From the NCBI GenBank assembly GCA_938035125.1, contig CALHNS010000074.1:1-57259 (forward strand): a DNA stretch of 57,259 bases, written 5' to 3'. The notes beneath the pieces are model-generated. The model had not been told where the DNA came from and made no database searches. It was given only the letters and a program-made list of their open reading frames with translations. Position numbers and translations under genes: made by a program. The first letter of the stretch is position 1. The number at the start of each line of letters is the position of its first letter. Source of the DNA: an uncultured Granulosicoccaceae bacterium (lineage in GTDB: Bacteria > Pseudomonadota > Gammaproteobacteria > Granulosicoccales > Granulosicoccaceae). Below, piece after piece: positions 1-9,508 of the stretch.

Positions 1-1821
1 GCGGTTACCACTACAGCTGTCGGTCAAACAGCGTCAATAAGTGCAGCTGCCGAAAATTCAGCTGCAAATCCGCAATCGCCAAATTCAGCCCAGGACGCAA
101 CCCGAGGCGCAACCCAAGGCGCAACCCAAGGCGCAACCCAGAGTTCGCCCAGTTTGGTGGCCGTTGCACAACGCTTTCATGATTTTGTTCGAGCATCGGC
201 AGATTGCTATTGGGAGTTGGATGAGCGACTGGTGTTTCGCATGGTTTCCAAGCAAACCAAAACCGTATTGGGTGTGGGTGATGACTTTTTAGTGGGTCGT
301 ACTATCCAACAAATGTTGGAAATGCCTGCCAATGTTAGTGGTTCAGTGCATTGGGAAGAACATCTAAAACAATTAAACGATAAGCAACCGTTTCGAGACA
401 TGGAATTTCGTTGGTTGGTGGATGGAGAAACTCGCGTATTTCGGTATAGCGGTATGCCAGTGTTCAGTTCAAGTGATTATTTCAAAGGCTACCGCTGCAC
501 TTTATGCGATGTCACCAGCTCGGTGCGAAAAACAGAAGCCATTGCCTATCATGCCAATCACGATGCCTTAACCGGCTTGGCAAATCGTCGCTCATTTGAG
601 GCCGATGTGGAAGAGGCGTTGGAAGCCTCGCGTCAATCACGTACCGCGCACGCCATGTGTTTTATGGATTTGGACGGCTTTAAAGTGGTTAACGACACCA
701 GTGGACACGAAGCAGGTGATGAATTGCTGCGTCAACTGGGGCAGTTGTTCGACCAGCTAGTGAGAAAAAGCGATGTGCTAGCCCGTTTGGGTGGCGATGA
801 ATTTGGCGTTTTTCTCTACAACTGTAAAATCGCTGAAGCCATCAAATTAGCCAATCAAATTCGCCATGAAGTTGAGAATTTTGAATTTCCTTGGGGGGAG
901 CACACCTTCTCGGTAGGGGTCAGTATTGGGCTTGTGGTTGTAGACGATCGCTGGGAAAATCTTGAAAGTGTTTTCCGTGCGGCGGACGCGGCCTGTTATA
1001 TCGCAAAAGATGAGGGCCGCAATCGGGTGGTGGTTTACCGAGATGGGGCAGGGCATAACAGCAATCGAAAAGTAGCAACGCAATGGGTTGAAGAAATAAA
1101 TTCAGCACTAGAGCAAGACCGGTTTCGATTGGCTGCGCAGAAAATTATGCCGTTGGTTGATCAACCCGACGGTGTACGTTTTGAAATGCTATCAAGGCTA
1201 GAGCTACCCAACGGCAGCATTGTTAATCCATCCTCTTTTTACCCTGCTGCAGAGCGCTACGGTTTATCTTCTGCTCTTGATCGCCGCATCATAGAATTAA
1301 CCGTTCGTTGGGTAACGCAGAACGAAGAGTTGCGACAAGAGCTTCGGCATGTCTCGCTAAATCTCTCCAGTGGGTCTTTCACTAATCCTGAATTTACTAG
1401 CTGGCTTATAAGTCAAGTCCATGAATCGGTGTTACGTCCAGAACAATTTTGTTTTGAACTAGGGGAGACCGCTACCATTGCTAACTTATCGGCGGCATCC
1501 ACTTTCATGGATGAGTTGACAGGCATTGGTTGCCGCTTTTCAATTGATCATTTTGGGTCAGCGTTATCCTCGTTTGGATACTTACGTAAACTTCCCATCG
1601 ATTTTTTGAAAATTGATGGGCTGTTAGTGCGAGATATCTTAGACGATCCGACCGACTTAACCATGGTTAAAGCGATTTGTGATATCACCCGTTCAATGGG
1701 TAAACGTACGGTGGCTGAACACATCGAATCGCCGCGTTTGATGAACGCTGCACGTGATGTTGGCGCTGATTTCGTGCAAGGCAATCATATTGGCGAGCCA
1801 GAGCTCGTTAGTATTACCTAA
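1..1821 (+). CDS. PAS-GGDEF-EAL cyclic-di-GMP signalling protein (5' end outside window)
   Basis: The reading frame is open from base 1, so the N-terminus lies outside the window; 606 residues are visible. After a low-complexity Ala/Gln/Gly linker comes a PAS-like segment (about residues 55-175), then a GGDEF domain whose RLGGDEF motif (790-804) and upstream RKSD inhibitory site are both intact, which predicts an active, product-inhibited diguanylate cyclase. The C-terminal EAL domain is eroded: EAL reads EML, the DDFG loop reads DHFG, and the following TGYSS-type loop reads SALSS. The Glu, Asn (NLSS) and Lys (LKIDG) positions remain. I infer a cyclase with a weak or purely regulatory EAL domain. 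No gene symbol is justified. It converges on the next gene with only 8 bp between stops. Confidence 0.9.
   Translation, partial: AVTTTAVGQTASISAAAENSAANPQSPNSAQDATRGATQGATQGATQSSPSLVAVAQRFHDFVRASADCYWELDERLVFRMVSKQTKTVLGVGDDFLVGRTIQQMLEMPANVSGSVHWEEHLKQLNDKQPFRDMEFRWLVDGETRVFRYSGMPVFSSSDYFKGYRCTLCDVTSSVRKTEAIAYHANHDALTGLANRRSFEADVEEALEASRQSRTAHAMCFMDLDGFKVVNDTSGHEAGDELLRQLGQLFDQLVRKSDVLARLGGDEFGVFLYNCKIAEAIKLANQIRHEVENFEFPWGEHTFSVGVSIGLVVVDDRWENLESVFRAADAACYIAKDEGRNRVVVYRDGAGHNSNRKVATQWVEEINSALEQDRFRLAAQKIMPLVDQPDGVRFEMLSRLELPNGSIVNPSSFYPAAERYGLSSALDRRIIELTVRWVTQNEELRQELRHVSLNLSSGSFTNPEFTSWLISQVHESVLRPEQFCFELGETATIANLSAASTFMDELTGIGCRFSIDHFGSALSSFGYLRKLPIDFLKIDGLLVRDILDDPTDLTMVKAICDITRSMGKRTVAEHIESPRLMNAARDVGADFVQGNHIGEPELVSIT
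97..141 (+). repeat. 12-bp in-frame tandem repeat
   Basis: The unit gcaacccaaggc is repeated three to four times inside the linker before the PAS domain and encodes an A-T-Q-G period. The count could vary by slippage, changing linker length without breaking the frame. Confidence 0.75.
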
Positions 1822-1829
1822 CAAAAAAA

Positions 1830-3977
1830 TTACACTTTCTTGTTATCGCCACGGCGCCAGGCATGAAACTTCTTCAGCCACTTTAAAACGGTTTCAGGCT
1901 GGTGCGCGCGTTTCCATTCACCGGCAACGTACTTATTAGATTCAGCTAAGGTGGGGTAGATATGAATGGTGCCCAACACTTTATTCAAACCGATGCCGTT
2001 TTTCATGGCTAGAACGTATTCAGAAATTAAGTCGCCAGCGTGTTCACCCACGATCGTTACCCCTAAGATTTTATCTTTACCGGGCACGGTGAGTACTTTT
2101 ATGAAGCCGTAATCGGTGCCATCAGCGATAGCTCGGTCTAAATCATCAATACCGTATTTTGTTACTTCATACGCTACGTTTTTCTCTTTGGCATCTGTTT
2201 CACTCAAACCCACACGAGCCACTTCAGGATCGGTGAAGGTTGCCCACGGAATAACGCGGTAGTCAGCGCGGAATTTACGCAGAGAGCCGAACAGGGAATT
2301 CACAGCCGCATACCAAGCCTGATGAGCAGAGACGTGCGTAAATTGATAAGGCCCTGCGACATCACCCACCGCGTATATGTTGGGGTAATCGGTTTGTAGA
2401 TAATCGTTGTGTTCGATGGTGCCGTTTGCGTTAAGGCCAATGCCTAAATCTTCTAAGCCAAAGCCTTCAACCCGCGCTTTACGGCCTACAGCAATAATGA
2501 TTTTATCGAAATCTATTTCAATGGTCTTACCATCTTGTTCGGCAATTAGAACATCGCGGCCATTGTCTTTCCTAAAGCCGGTTGCCTTGGTGTTAACCAA
2601 AACATTAACGCCATCGGCTTCAAATTTAGCCTTCACAAGTTCTGCAACTTCAGGATCCTCACGGCCCATGATTGCTGGGGCCATTTCTACCTGATGCACA
2701 TCGCTGCCTAAACGTTGGAACGCTTGTGTTAACTCGCAACCGATAGGGCCACCGCCTAAGACCACAAGCTTTCCGGGCAGCTCCTCAATTTCCCATAGAT
2801 TGTCGGATGTTAGATAGTCCACATCTTCAATACCGGGGATTGGAGGGACGAAAGGCCTTGCACCTGTTGCGATAACAATATTGCGTGTAGTGAGCGTGGT
2901 TCCATTGACGGCCACTCGCCATGGGTCAATGATTTTTCCCTCGCCCTCAATGACATCCACACCCAAACCGCGATAGCGTTCGGGAGAGTCGTGAGGTTCA
3001 ATGGCTTTAATGACCCCGTGCACTCGGTCCATGGCGGCTTTGAAGTCAACATTGGCGCTGGCATCGGTAAGGCCGTATTTTTCAGCAGTATCGATACTGT
3101 GCATTAATTTGGCGCTTTTGATGAGCGCCTTTGAAGGAACACAGCCTGTGTTCAAGCAATCACCGCCCATTTGATGTTTTTCAATGAGCGACACTTCTGC
3201 TTTTACCGCAGCCCCGATGTACGCCGTTACTAGCCCGCCAGAGCCTGCGCCAATCACGACGATGTCACGGTCGAACTGCTCAGGTTTTTCGTATTTCTCA
3301 TAAATTTTTCTAGCTTTTACAAAATCTACGATCTTTTTCGCCACGATGGGAAAAATTCCCAGCAGCGCAAAAGAGAGCAGTAACTTAGGGGATAAAATTT
3401 CGTTTACTGAGTTAATACCCGCTAACTGCGTTCCGGCGTTAACAAACACGAAAGTGCCTGCCAGCATGCCGATTTGGCTTACCAAATAAAACACGCCCGT
3501 TTTGATCTTGGTTAAGCCCATTACCAAGTTCACTAAAAAGAATGGGAAAATGGGTACCAAACGCATGGTGAACAAATAGAACGCGCCTTCTTTCTCCACG
3601 CTGTTGTTGATCATGTAAAGCTTGTCGCCGAATTTTGATTCAACGGTGTTACGCAATAGGTAACGCGAGGCTAGAAATGCAAGCGTTGCACCGATGGTGG
3701 AGGCGAAAGACGCGATGAGTAGGCCTTTGAAAAGTCCGAAAATGGCACCACTGAGAAGCGTTAAGAACACCGCACCGGGAATCGATAAGGCCGCGACTGC
3801 AACGTAAATTAGGAAAAAACTACCCGCAACCAGCAATGGATTTGCGTTATACAAGCCATCAATTTTGGCCTGCTGAGCTTTGATATTTTCAAGGGTGAGT
3901 AAGGAACCCACATCGAACACGCTGGCAAGGATAAGTACTACGATTGCGCCGATAATCAGTACTATTTTTTTGTTCAT
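1830..3977 (-). CDS. VTT (TVP38/DedA-like) membrane domain fused to a pyridine nucleotide-disulfide oxidoreductase
   Basis: 715 residues. The first 225 or so form a multi-spanning TVP38/VTT domain (hydrophobic segments near residues 5-20, 48-70, 80-105, 140-165, 195-215). The rest is a flavin disulfide reductase of the mercuric reductase/lipoamide dehydrogenase type: FAD-binding GAGSGG, the redox pair in GGDCLNTGCVPSK, the NAD(P)-binding GGGPIG, the second FAD motif ending in YAVGD, and a C-terminal dimerisation domain with HIYPTLAE. No HMA metal-binding domain and no terminal Cys pair of true MerA is seen, so mercury reduction is not supported. The fusion occurs in other proteobacteria; its substrate is unknown. 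Membrane tethering suggests electron transfer at the inner membrane. Confidence 0.9.
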   Translation of the reverse strand: MNKKIVLIIGAIVVLILASVFDVGSLLTLENIKAQQAKIDGLYNANPLLVAGSFFLIYVAVAALSIPGAVFLTLLSGAIFGLFKGLLIASFASTIGATLAFLASRYLLRNTVESKFGDKLYMINNSVEKEGAFYLFTMRLVPIFPFFLVNLVMGLTKIKTGVFYLVSQIGMLAGTFVFVNAGTQLAGINSVNEILSPKLLLSFALLGIFPIVAKKIVDFVKARKIYEKYEKPEQFDRDIVVIGAGSGGLVTAYIGAAVKAEVSLIEKHQMGGDCLNTGCVPSKALIKSAKLMHSIDTAEKYGLTDASANVDFKAAMDRVHGVIKAIEPHDSPERYRGLGVDVIEGEGKIIDPWRVAVNGTTLTTRNIVIATGARPFVPPIPGIEDVDYLTSDNLWEIEELPGKLVVLGGGPIGCELTQAFQRLGSDVHQVEMAPAIMGREDPEVAELVKAKFEADGVNVLVNTKATGFRKDNGRDVLIAEQDGKTIEIDFDKIIIAVGRKARVEGFGLEDLGIGLNANGTIEHNDYLQTDYPNIYAVGDVAGPYQFTHVSAHQAWYAAVNSLFGSLRKFRADYRVIPWATFTDPEVARVGLSETDAKEKNVAYEVTKYGIDDLDRAIADGTDYGFIKVLTVPGKDKILGVTIVGEHAGDLISEYVLAMKNGIGLNKVLGTIHIYPTLAESNKYVAGEWKRAHQPETVLKWLKKFHAWRRGDNKKV

Positions 3978-4070
3978 TTATTATCCAGCGGCCCAGCGGT
4001 ATTTAAAGTAGTTGGTGAGGGTTGTAAGACGAGTACACTAAGGGTTAGTTCAGTCAGGACAGCCTTTTAG

Positions 4071-5075
4071 GTGACTACTATACAAGTTGTTGATACTCAG
4101 GAAATTACCCCGTTAAGCTTAGCAGTGCTTTTGCCTGGTTGGGCAGATGAAGCCAGTATGATTCCGCATCCCGCTGCGTTGCTTGAGCCAATGGAAATGG
4201 CCTTGTGTCGACTGCTCAGTGTTGAGCTACCCAATCACACTGCCCTGCCTGGCGCACAATGCTTGTGGCGCTCAGTTTCTGACCATTTACCGTCGCCACC
4301 GCATTTGGTGTGCGCAAGTCCTGTGCACGTCATCGCAGGTAGTGACGATGCGCAACTTATTACAGCGTATCGGCTGAATCTGACAATGGATGAGACTCAA
4401 ACTATGATCCACGAGCTCAACGAGGCCTTGGCTGAGAACTCGTGCTCATTTTTGCATGATGAAGCGGGGCATTGGTATTATCAGGGTCTACCGGCCGATG
4501 CGCTAGATGCATCGCCACCCTCGGCTGTTGAAGGCCATCCCATGAGTTTGGCGATGCCGAGAGCCGATGAGGCCAGAGCTTGGCGTTCCTTGTGGTCTGA
4601 ATCCCAAATGGTGCTGCATCAATCCACTGTGAATCTAGCGCGTCAAAACCGAGGCGAGCCTCAAATCAATAGCTTATGGTTTTGGGGAGGTGGGCCTATG
4701 CCTAGCCGCTCACCCTCAAATGCGTCCACCGATGTCTCAAACACGGTGTTGTACACCGATGATCGTTTTGGAATTGGGCTGGCTGATGCCCTGAATATCG
4801 ATCGGCAGCCGTTGGAGGCTTTTGCTCAGCTGGATTTAACGTCTTCACGCTATCGACGTCATGTTGTCCTCGATTCCAGTTTGCTGCACGGCAACCCAGA
4901 TTTTATCTCTCAACGAGATTTGGGCGCGCTTTGGAGCCAGCGAATATCTGGGCATATAAGAAACGGGTTGGATGCTGAACTGAATGGGCTGACGGGTTGT
5001 CGCGAAGTGTTTATGGCAAAAACCGCAAGACAACCGTCAATGTTTTCTCGTATTGCATCGATGTTTCAACGCTAA
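4071..5075 (+). CDS. RpfE-like / COG4255 phosphoglycerate mutase-related protein
   Basis: 334 residues from a GTG start. The conserved block around residues 200-215 (SLWFWGGGPMP) and overall layout match the RpfE/COG4255 family, often labelled a regulatory protein or cofactor-independent phosphoglycerate mutase-like. The family has a reduced alkaline-phosphatase-like fold, and I do not see a full set of metal ligands, so catalysis is doubtful. It lies 17 bp upstream of recJ, with prfB and lysS beyond. In Xanthomonas these genes also sit together near the rpf cluster, which supports the assignment, but no rpfF, rpfC or rpfG is in this window. Function is unknown. Confidence 0.7.
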   Translation: MTTIQVVDTQEITPLSLAVLLPGWADEASMIPHPAALLEPMEMALCRLLSVELPNHTALPGAQCLWRSVSDHLPSPPHLVCASPVHVIAGSDDAQLITAYRLNLTMDETQTMIHELNEALAENSCSFLHDEAGHWYYQGLPADALDASPPSAVEGHPMSLAMPRADEARAWRSLWSESQMVLHQSTVNLARQNRGEPQINSLWFWGGGPMPSRSPSNASTDVSNTVLYTDDRFGIGLADALNIDRQPLEAFAQLDLTSSRYRRHVVLDSSLLHGNPDFISQRDLGALWSQRISGHIRNGLDAELNGLTGCREVFMAKTARQPSMFSRIASMFQR

Positions 5076-5092
5076 GTTCGTTTTAAAAATTT

Positions 5093-6838
5093 ATGAGCGA
5101 TGCTAATTCAGTTCAGATTCTAAGACGGCAGGTACCTAAAACCCGATCGCCACTGCACACCAATTCCGTGCTTCACCGAGTCTTTGCAGCGCGTGGTATT
5201 CGTGATGCGAAAGAATTGAATTTTTCGCTAAGTGAACTGCCACGACCCGATCTTTTACCCGATATCGATAAAGCCACGAAGCGATTGGTGGTAGCGCATA
5301 AGCAACACGAACGCGTGTTGATTGTGGGTGATTACGATTGCGATGGGGCAACCAGTACCGCTTTAATGATGCGAGTGCTACACGCCATGGGGTACGCATT
5401 TGTTGATTACGTCATTCCTGATCGAGCAAAGCACGGTTACGGTTTATCCCCAGCCGTGATCGATGTTGGCATAGAACAACATAAACCTTCGTTGATCATC
5501 ACCGTGGATAACGGTGTTGCAGCGCATGAAGCCATCGAGTACGCCGCCTCTAAACACATCGATGTGGTGGTAACCGATCATCATTTGCCTGGAGAGACCC
5601 TACCGCAAGCGGTTGCTGTGGTAAATCCATCGCGTTCTGACAGCCAGTTTGCCAGTGCCAATATTGCAGGCGTTGGTGTGGCGTTTTATTTTCTCGTAGC
5701 GCTTAGAAAAGCTTTAGATGAAGCCGGTTGCTTGGCTCGCAACCTAAGCATGGCCGATTGGTTAGATCTTGTTGCCATAGGCACAGTGGCCGATGTGGTG
5801 CCATTGGATAACGTCAATAGAATATTAGTGGAGCAGGGGCTTCGGCGCATTCGTGCAGGCTCTGCAGTGCCGGGTGTTTTGTCATTAATAAAGGCTGCGA
5901 AAAGAGAGGCCAAAGCTTTATCGTCGATTGATATTGGAATGGTGGTGGGGCCTCGTTTAAACGCTGCGGGCCGAATTGATGATATGGGTGTTGGCGTGCA
6001 ATGCTTATTGGCAACTCACAAAACCGAAGCCGATCTCCTGGCTAATTCCCTTCAAGGGTTAAATGATCAACGACGAAATATTCAAGCCGATATGCAAGAC
6101 GATGCAGAACGTATTGTGGAAGCCTTACAAACACAAGCTTCAGCGGTGGAACAAAAACGATTTGCCTATGCGGTGCACCAGAGCGATTGGCATCAAGGTG
6201 TTATCGGTATCGTTGCTGGGCGTTTAAAAGAGCAGCTGCATTTACCTGTAGTGGTGTTTGCTAGTGATGATGCGGGTTGGTTAAAAGGCTCAGCGCGATC
6301 CATTCCGGGGGTGAATATTCGCGATGTGCTTTATAGTGTTCATCAAGCGTTGCCTGGGGCGATTGAGCGTTTTGGTGGTCATGCAATGGCTGCAGGGCTT
6401 ACCATGCAGGCCGATGCGTTCGATGCGTTTGTGGATGAACTGAATAGGGCCGTAGCCGCGGTATTGAACGATGCTTTGCCGGTGCGACAGTTTGAAACCG
6501 ATGGTGAGCTTTTGCTGAGTGAATTCAATCTCACCACAGCAAAACTTCTGTCGCACGCCGCCCCCTGGGGCACCCGATTTGAATCCCCATTGTTCGATAA
6601 TGACTTTGTGGTGGAGCGATCTCGGTTAGTGGGAAATGATCGGCATGCACAACATCAGCTGCGTCCTGTGCACAGCGCCTCTTCTGAGGTGGGCGCGCCC
6701 TTATCGGCCATATCCTTCGGTGACGATAGAACCTTTTCAGCCGGTGATGAGGTACACGCTGTGTACGAACTGGCTGTGAATCGGTATCAAGGACGGGAAT
6801 CCGTGCAAATGATTCTCAGGCACCTTGCCCCGCGATAG
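5093..6838 (+). CDS. recJ: Single-stranded-DNA-specific 5'-3' exonuclease RecJ
   Basis: 581 residues, normal for RecJ. The DHH phosphoesterase motifs are in order: DYDCDGATS (I), TVDNGV (II), VTDHHLP (III, the DHH triad) and GTVADVVP (IV). The DHHA1 domain follows with RFGGHAMAAGL, and a C-terminal OB-like region closes the protein. RecJ degrades ssDNA from the 5' end in RecFOR recombination, mismatch repair and base excision repair. It probably shares a transcript with the RpfE-like gene upstream (17-bp gap) and lies 63 bp before prfB. Confidence 0.97.
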   Translation: MSDANSVQILRRQVPKTRSPLHTNSVLHRVFAARGIRDAKELNFSLSELPRPDLLPDIDKATKRLVVAHKQHERVLIVGDYDCDGATSTALMMRVLHAMGYAFVDYVIPDRAKHGYGLSPAVIDVGIEQHKPSLIITVDNGVAAHEAIEYAASKHIDVVVTDHHLPGETLPQAVAVVNPSRSDSQFASANIAGVGVAFYFLVALRKALDEAGCLARNLSMADWLDLVAIGTVADVVPLDNVNRILVEQGLRRIRAGSAVPGVLSLIKAAKREAKALSSIDIGMVVGPRLNAAGRIDDMGVGVQCLLATHKTEADLLANSLQGLNDQRRNIQADMQDDAERIVEALQTQASAVEQKRFAYAVHQSDWHQGVIGIVAGRLKEQLHLPVVVFASDDAGWLKGSARSIPGVNIRDVLYSVHQALPGAIERFGGHAMAAGLTMQADAFDAFVDELNRAVAAVLNDALPVRQFETDGELLLSEFNLTTAKLLSHAAPWGTRFESPLFDNDFVVERSRLVGNDRHAQHQLRPVHSASSEVGAPLSAISFGDDRTFSAGDEVHAVYELAVNRYQGRESVQMILRHLAPR

Positions 6839-6901
6839 GGCAGTCATTGCAGCCCAAACCGCTATACTTCGTCGGATACCGACACCTGAATACCTGCAAT
6901 C

Positions 6902-8000
6902 ATGATCGAGATAGCCGCGCACCTTACGCATATCGAAGACTTAAAATCCCGAGCGGATACGCTCCGGGGGTACCTTTGACTACGATGGTAAAAAAGAGCA
7001 GCTAGAGGAAGTTCTTCTAGAGCTGGAAGACCCCAAAGTTTGGGACGATCCCGACCGGGCGCAGAAGCTAGGTCAGCAGCGGTCAACCTTGCAAGATATG
7101 GTGGACCTTATCGATTCACTAGAATCTGGATTGGTGGACGCCAAAGATCTGCTTGAAATGGGCCGCGATGAAGACGATGAAGATACGGTTGCATCGGTGG
7201 TAGACGACTTGGCGCAATTCGAAACTCGTGTGGCAGCCCTAGAATTTCGGCGTATGTTCTCTGGTGAACAAGATGCCAGCAACGCTTTTCTAGATATTCA
7301 ATCGGGCAGTGGCGGAACCGAAGCGCAAGATTGGGCCGAGATGTTGTTGCGCATGTTCTTGCGTTGGGGTGAGCGCCAAGGATTTAAAACCGAACTGATT
7401 GAAGCATCGCCTGGGGATGTGGCAGGAATTAAATCAGCCACCATTCAATTCACTGGCGAATACGCCTACGGTTGGTTGCGAACCGAAACGGGTGTGCATC
7501 GTTTGGTGCGGAAAAGCCCGTTCGATTCAGGCAATCGTCGGCACACCTCATTTGCAGGTGTGTTTGTAGCGCCAGAAGTTGACGACAACATCGACATTGA
7601 TATCAATCCAGCCGATCTTCGCATCGATGTGTATCGCGCCAGTGGGGCAGGTGGTCAGCACGTTAACCGAACTGAATCGGCGGTGCGTATTACGCACGAA
7701 CCGTCGGGGATCGTGGTGCAATGTCAAAATGATCGTTCTCAACATAAAAATAAAGCCACGGCCATGAAGCAATTACAGTCAAAGTTGTATGAGGCTGAAT
7801 TGCAAAAACGTCGTGGAGATCAACAAGCCGTTGAAGACAGTAAGTCGGATATTGGCTGGGGCAGCCAGATCCGCTCTTATGTGCTCGATCAATCTCGAAT
7901 CAAAGATTTGCGCACCGGGGTTGAATCCAGTAACACACAGGCCGTGCTCGATGGCGACCTATCCAAATTCCTTGAAGAAAGCCTCAAAGCAGGCTTATAG
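6902..8000 (+). CDS. prfB: Peptide chain release factor 2, read through a programmed +1 frameshift
   Basis: The zero frame opens at ATG 6902 and ends after 25 codons at an in-frame TGA (6977-6979). Shifting +1 at CTT TGA C continues in the frame to 8000, giving a 365-residue protein, the length of E. coli RF2. A G-rich internal Shine-Dalgarno-like stretch (cgggggt, 6966-6971) sits just before the slip, as in other prfB genes. The protein carries the SPF stop-codon recognition motif ([14 protein letters not shown]) and the GGQ peptidyl-transferase motif (SGAGGQHVN). RF2 terminates at UGA and UAA, so low RF2 raises frameshifting: an autoregulatory loop. lysS starts 17 bp downstream. Confidence 0.97.
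6966..6980 (+). promoter_or_regulatory. prfB programmed +1 frameshift site
   Basis: G-rich Shine-Dalgarno-like element followed by CTT TGA C. The TGA closes the upstream 25-codon frame and the conserved RF2 sequence resumes in the +1 frame at GAC TAC GAT. Same arrangement as the E. coli prfB slip site. Confidence 0.95.
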
Positions 8001-8017
8001 GTTTACAAAAAATAATC

Positions 8018-9508
8018 ATGAGCGAAGACAATTCACTGATTACCCAGCGTCGCGACAAGTTAACCAGCTTGCGTGAAACTGGCGTTGCATTTCCTAATAA
8101 TTTTGTCCCATCCCATCAAGCAGGCTCACTGCATGACGAGCACGATGGCAGTGATAAAGAAACACTGGATGCACGCGAAATAGAAGTGTCGGTAGCAGGG
8201 CGTTTGATGTCACGTCGTGATATGGGCAAAACCACCTTTGCTGGGCTTCGTGATGTATCGGGTCAAATTCAATTGTTTGTGAATAAAGGCGTTGCGGGTG
8301 ATGAAACCTATGAGGCTTTTGGTAGCTTAGATATCGGTGACATCATTGGGGCAACTGGTGTGTTGTTCATGACGAAAACTGGTGAGCTGTCAGTCAAAGT
8401 TAAGTCGATTCAGTTATTAACTAAATCGTTACGACCATTACCTGAAAAATTTCATGGCCTATCGGACACCGAAACGCGTTATCGGCAACGCTACGTCGAT
8501 TTAATCATGAATGAAGATTCAAGACGAGTATTTCGCCTTCGTACCGAAATTATTAGTTACATACGCGATTTTTTAATTGAGCGAGCGTATCTAGAAGTTG
8601 AAACGCCCATGATGCACGTGATTCCAGGCGGAGCCACTGCACGCCCGTTTGTTACTCATCACAACGCACTGGATATGCCGTTGTTTTTACGGGTGGCACC
8701 AGAGCTTTACTTAAAGCGTTTAGTGGTGGGTGGATTTGAACGTGTGTTTGAAATAAACCGTAACTTTCGTAACGAAGGCCTAAGCACAAGGCACAATCCT
8801 GAATTTACTATGCTGGAGTTTTATCAAGCGTACGCCACTTATGAAGACTTGATGAACCTAACAGAGGAATTGTTCCGTGGTTTAGCAAAAGATGTTATTG
8901 GCACCACCGATATTCCTACTGAAAATGGTGAGGGTACGTTTGATTTTGCGAAACCCTTTACGCGTTTGTCGTTGTTCGATAGCCTCTTGCAATACAACGA
9001 TAATTTGTCGGCATCCGATATCGACAACATAGAATCTGCGGCTAAAGTGGCAGCCTCTATGAAAGTGCAAGTTAAGCCGAATTGGGGCTTAGGTAAATTA
9101 CAAATGGAGATTTTCGAAGCGTCGGTGGAAGAAAATCTTCATGATCCCACCTTCATCACTATGTACCCAACCGAGGTGTCACCCTTGTCGCGTCGTAACG
9201 ATGAGGACCCAAGTGTCAGTGATCGCTTTGAATTGTTTGTTGGCGGGCGTGAAATTGCCAACGGCTTTTCAGAGCTGAACGATGCAGAAGATCAGGCCGA
9301 ACGTTTTCAAGCTCAAGTGGCCGAAAAAGATGCTGGCGATGACGAAGCCATGCACTTCGACGCCGACTACGTTCGCGCGTTGGAATACGGGCTGCCACCA
9401 ACCGCGGGTGAGGGCATCGGAATCGATCGATTGGTGATGTTACTGACCGCATCACCGAGCATACGAGATGTAGTGTTGTTTCCTCATATGCGCCCGGAAG
9501 CGACTTAG
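8018..9508 (+). CDS. lysS: Lysyl-tRNA synthetase, class II
   Basis: 496 residues. An N-terminal OB-fold anticodon-binding domain (about residues 55-160, with [15 protein letters not shown]) is followed by the class II catalytic core: motif 2 with [15 protein letters not shown] and motif 3 with [11 protein letters not shown] near the C-terminus. It charges tRNA-Lys. It is 17 bp behind prfB and probably in the same operon; the prfB-lysS pair is widespread in gammaproteobacteria. Its stop overlaps the stop of the convergent downstream gene by 4 bp. Confidence 0.97.
   Translation: MSEDNSLITQRRDKLTSLRETGVAFPNNFVPSHQAGSLHDEHDGSDKETLDAREIEVSVAGRLMSRRDMGKTTFAGLRDVSGQIQLFVNKGVAGDETYEAFGSLDIGDIIGATGVLFMTKTGELSVKVKSIQLLTKSLRPLPEKFHGLSDTETRYRQRYVDLIMNEDSRRVFRLRTEIISYIRDFLIERAYLEVETPMMHVIPGGATARPFVTHHNALDMPLFLRVAPELYLKRLVVGGFERVFEINRNFRNEGLSTRHNPEFTMLEFYQAYATYEDLMNLTEELFRGLAKDVIGTTDIPTENGEGTFDFAKPFTRLSLFDSLLQYNDNLSASDIDNIESAAKVAASMKVQVKPNWGLGKLQMEIFEASVEENLHDPTFITMYPTEVSPLSRRNDEDPSVSDRFELFVGGREIANGFSELNDAEDQAERFQAQVAEKDAGDDEAMHFDADYVRALEYGLPPTAGEGIGIDRLVMLLTASPSIRDVVLFPHMRPEAT

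Noticed and set aside
1830..3977. Mercuric reductase (merA) assignment
   Set aside because: No HMA domain, no C-terminal vicinal Cys pair and no mer operon nearby; the N-terminus is a VTT membrane domain.
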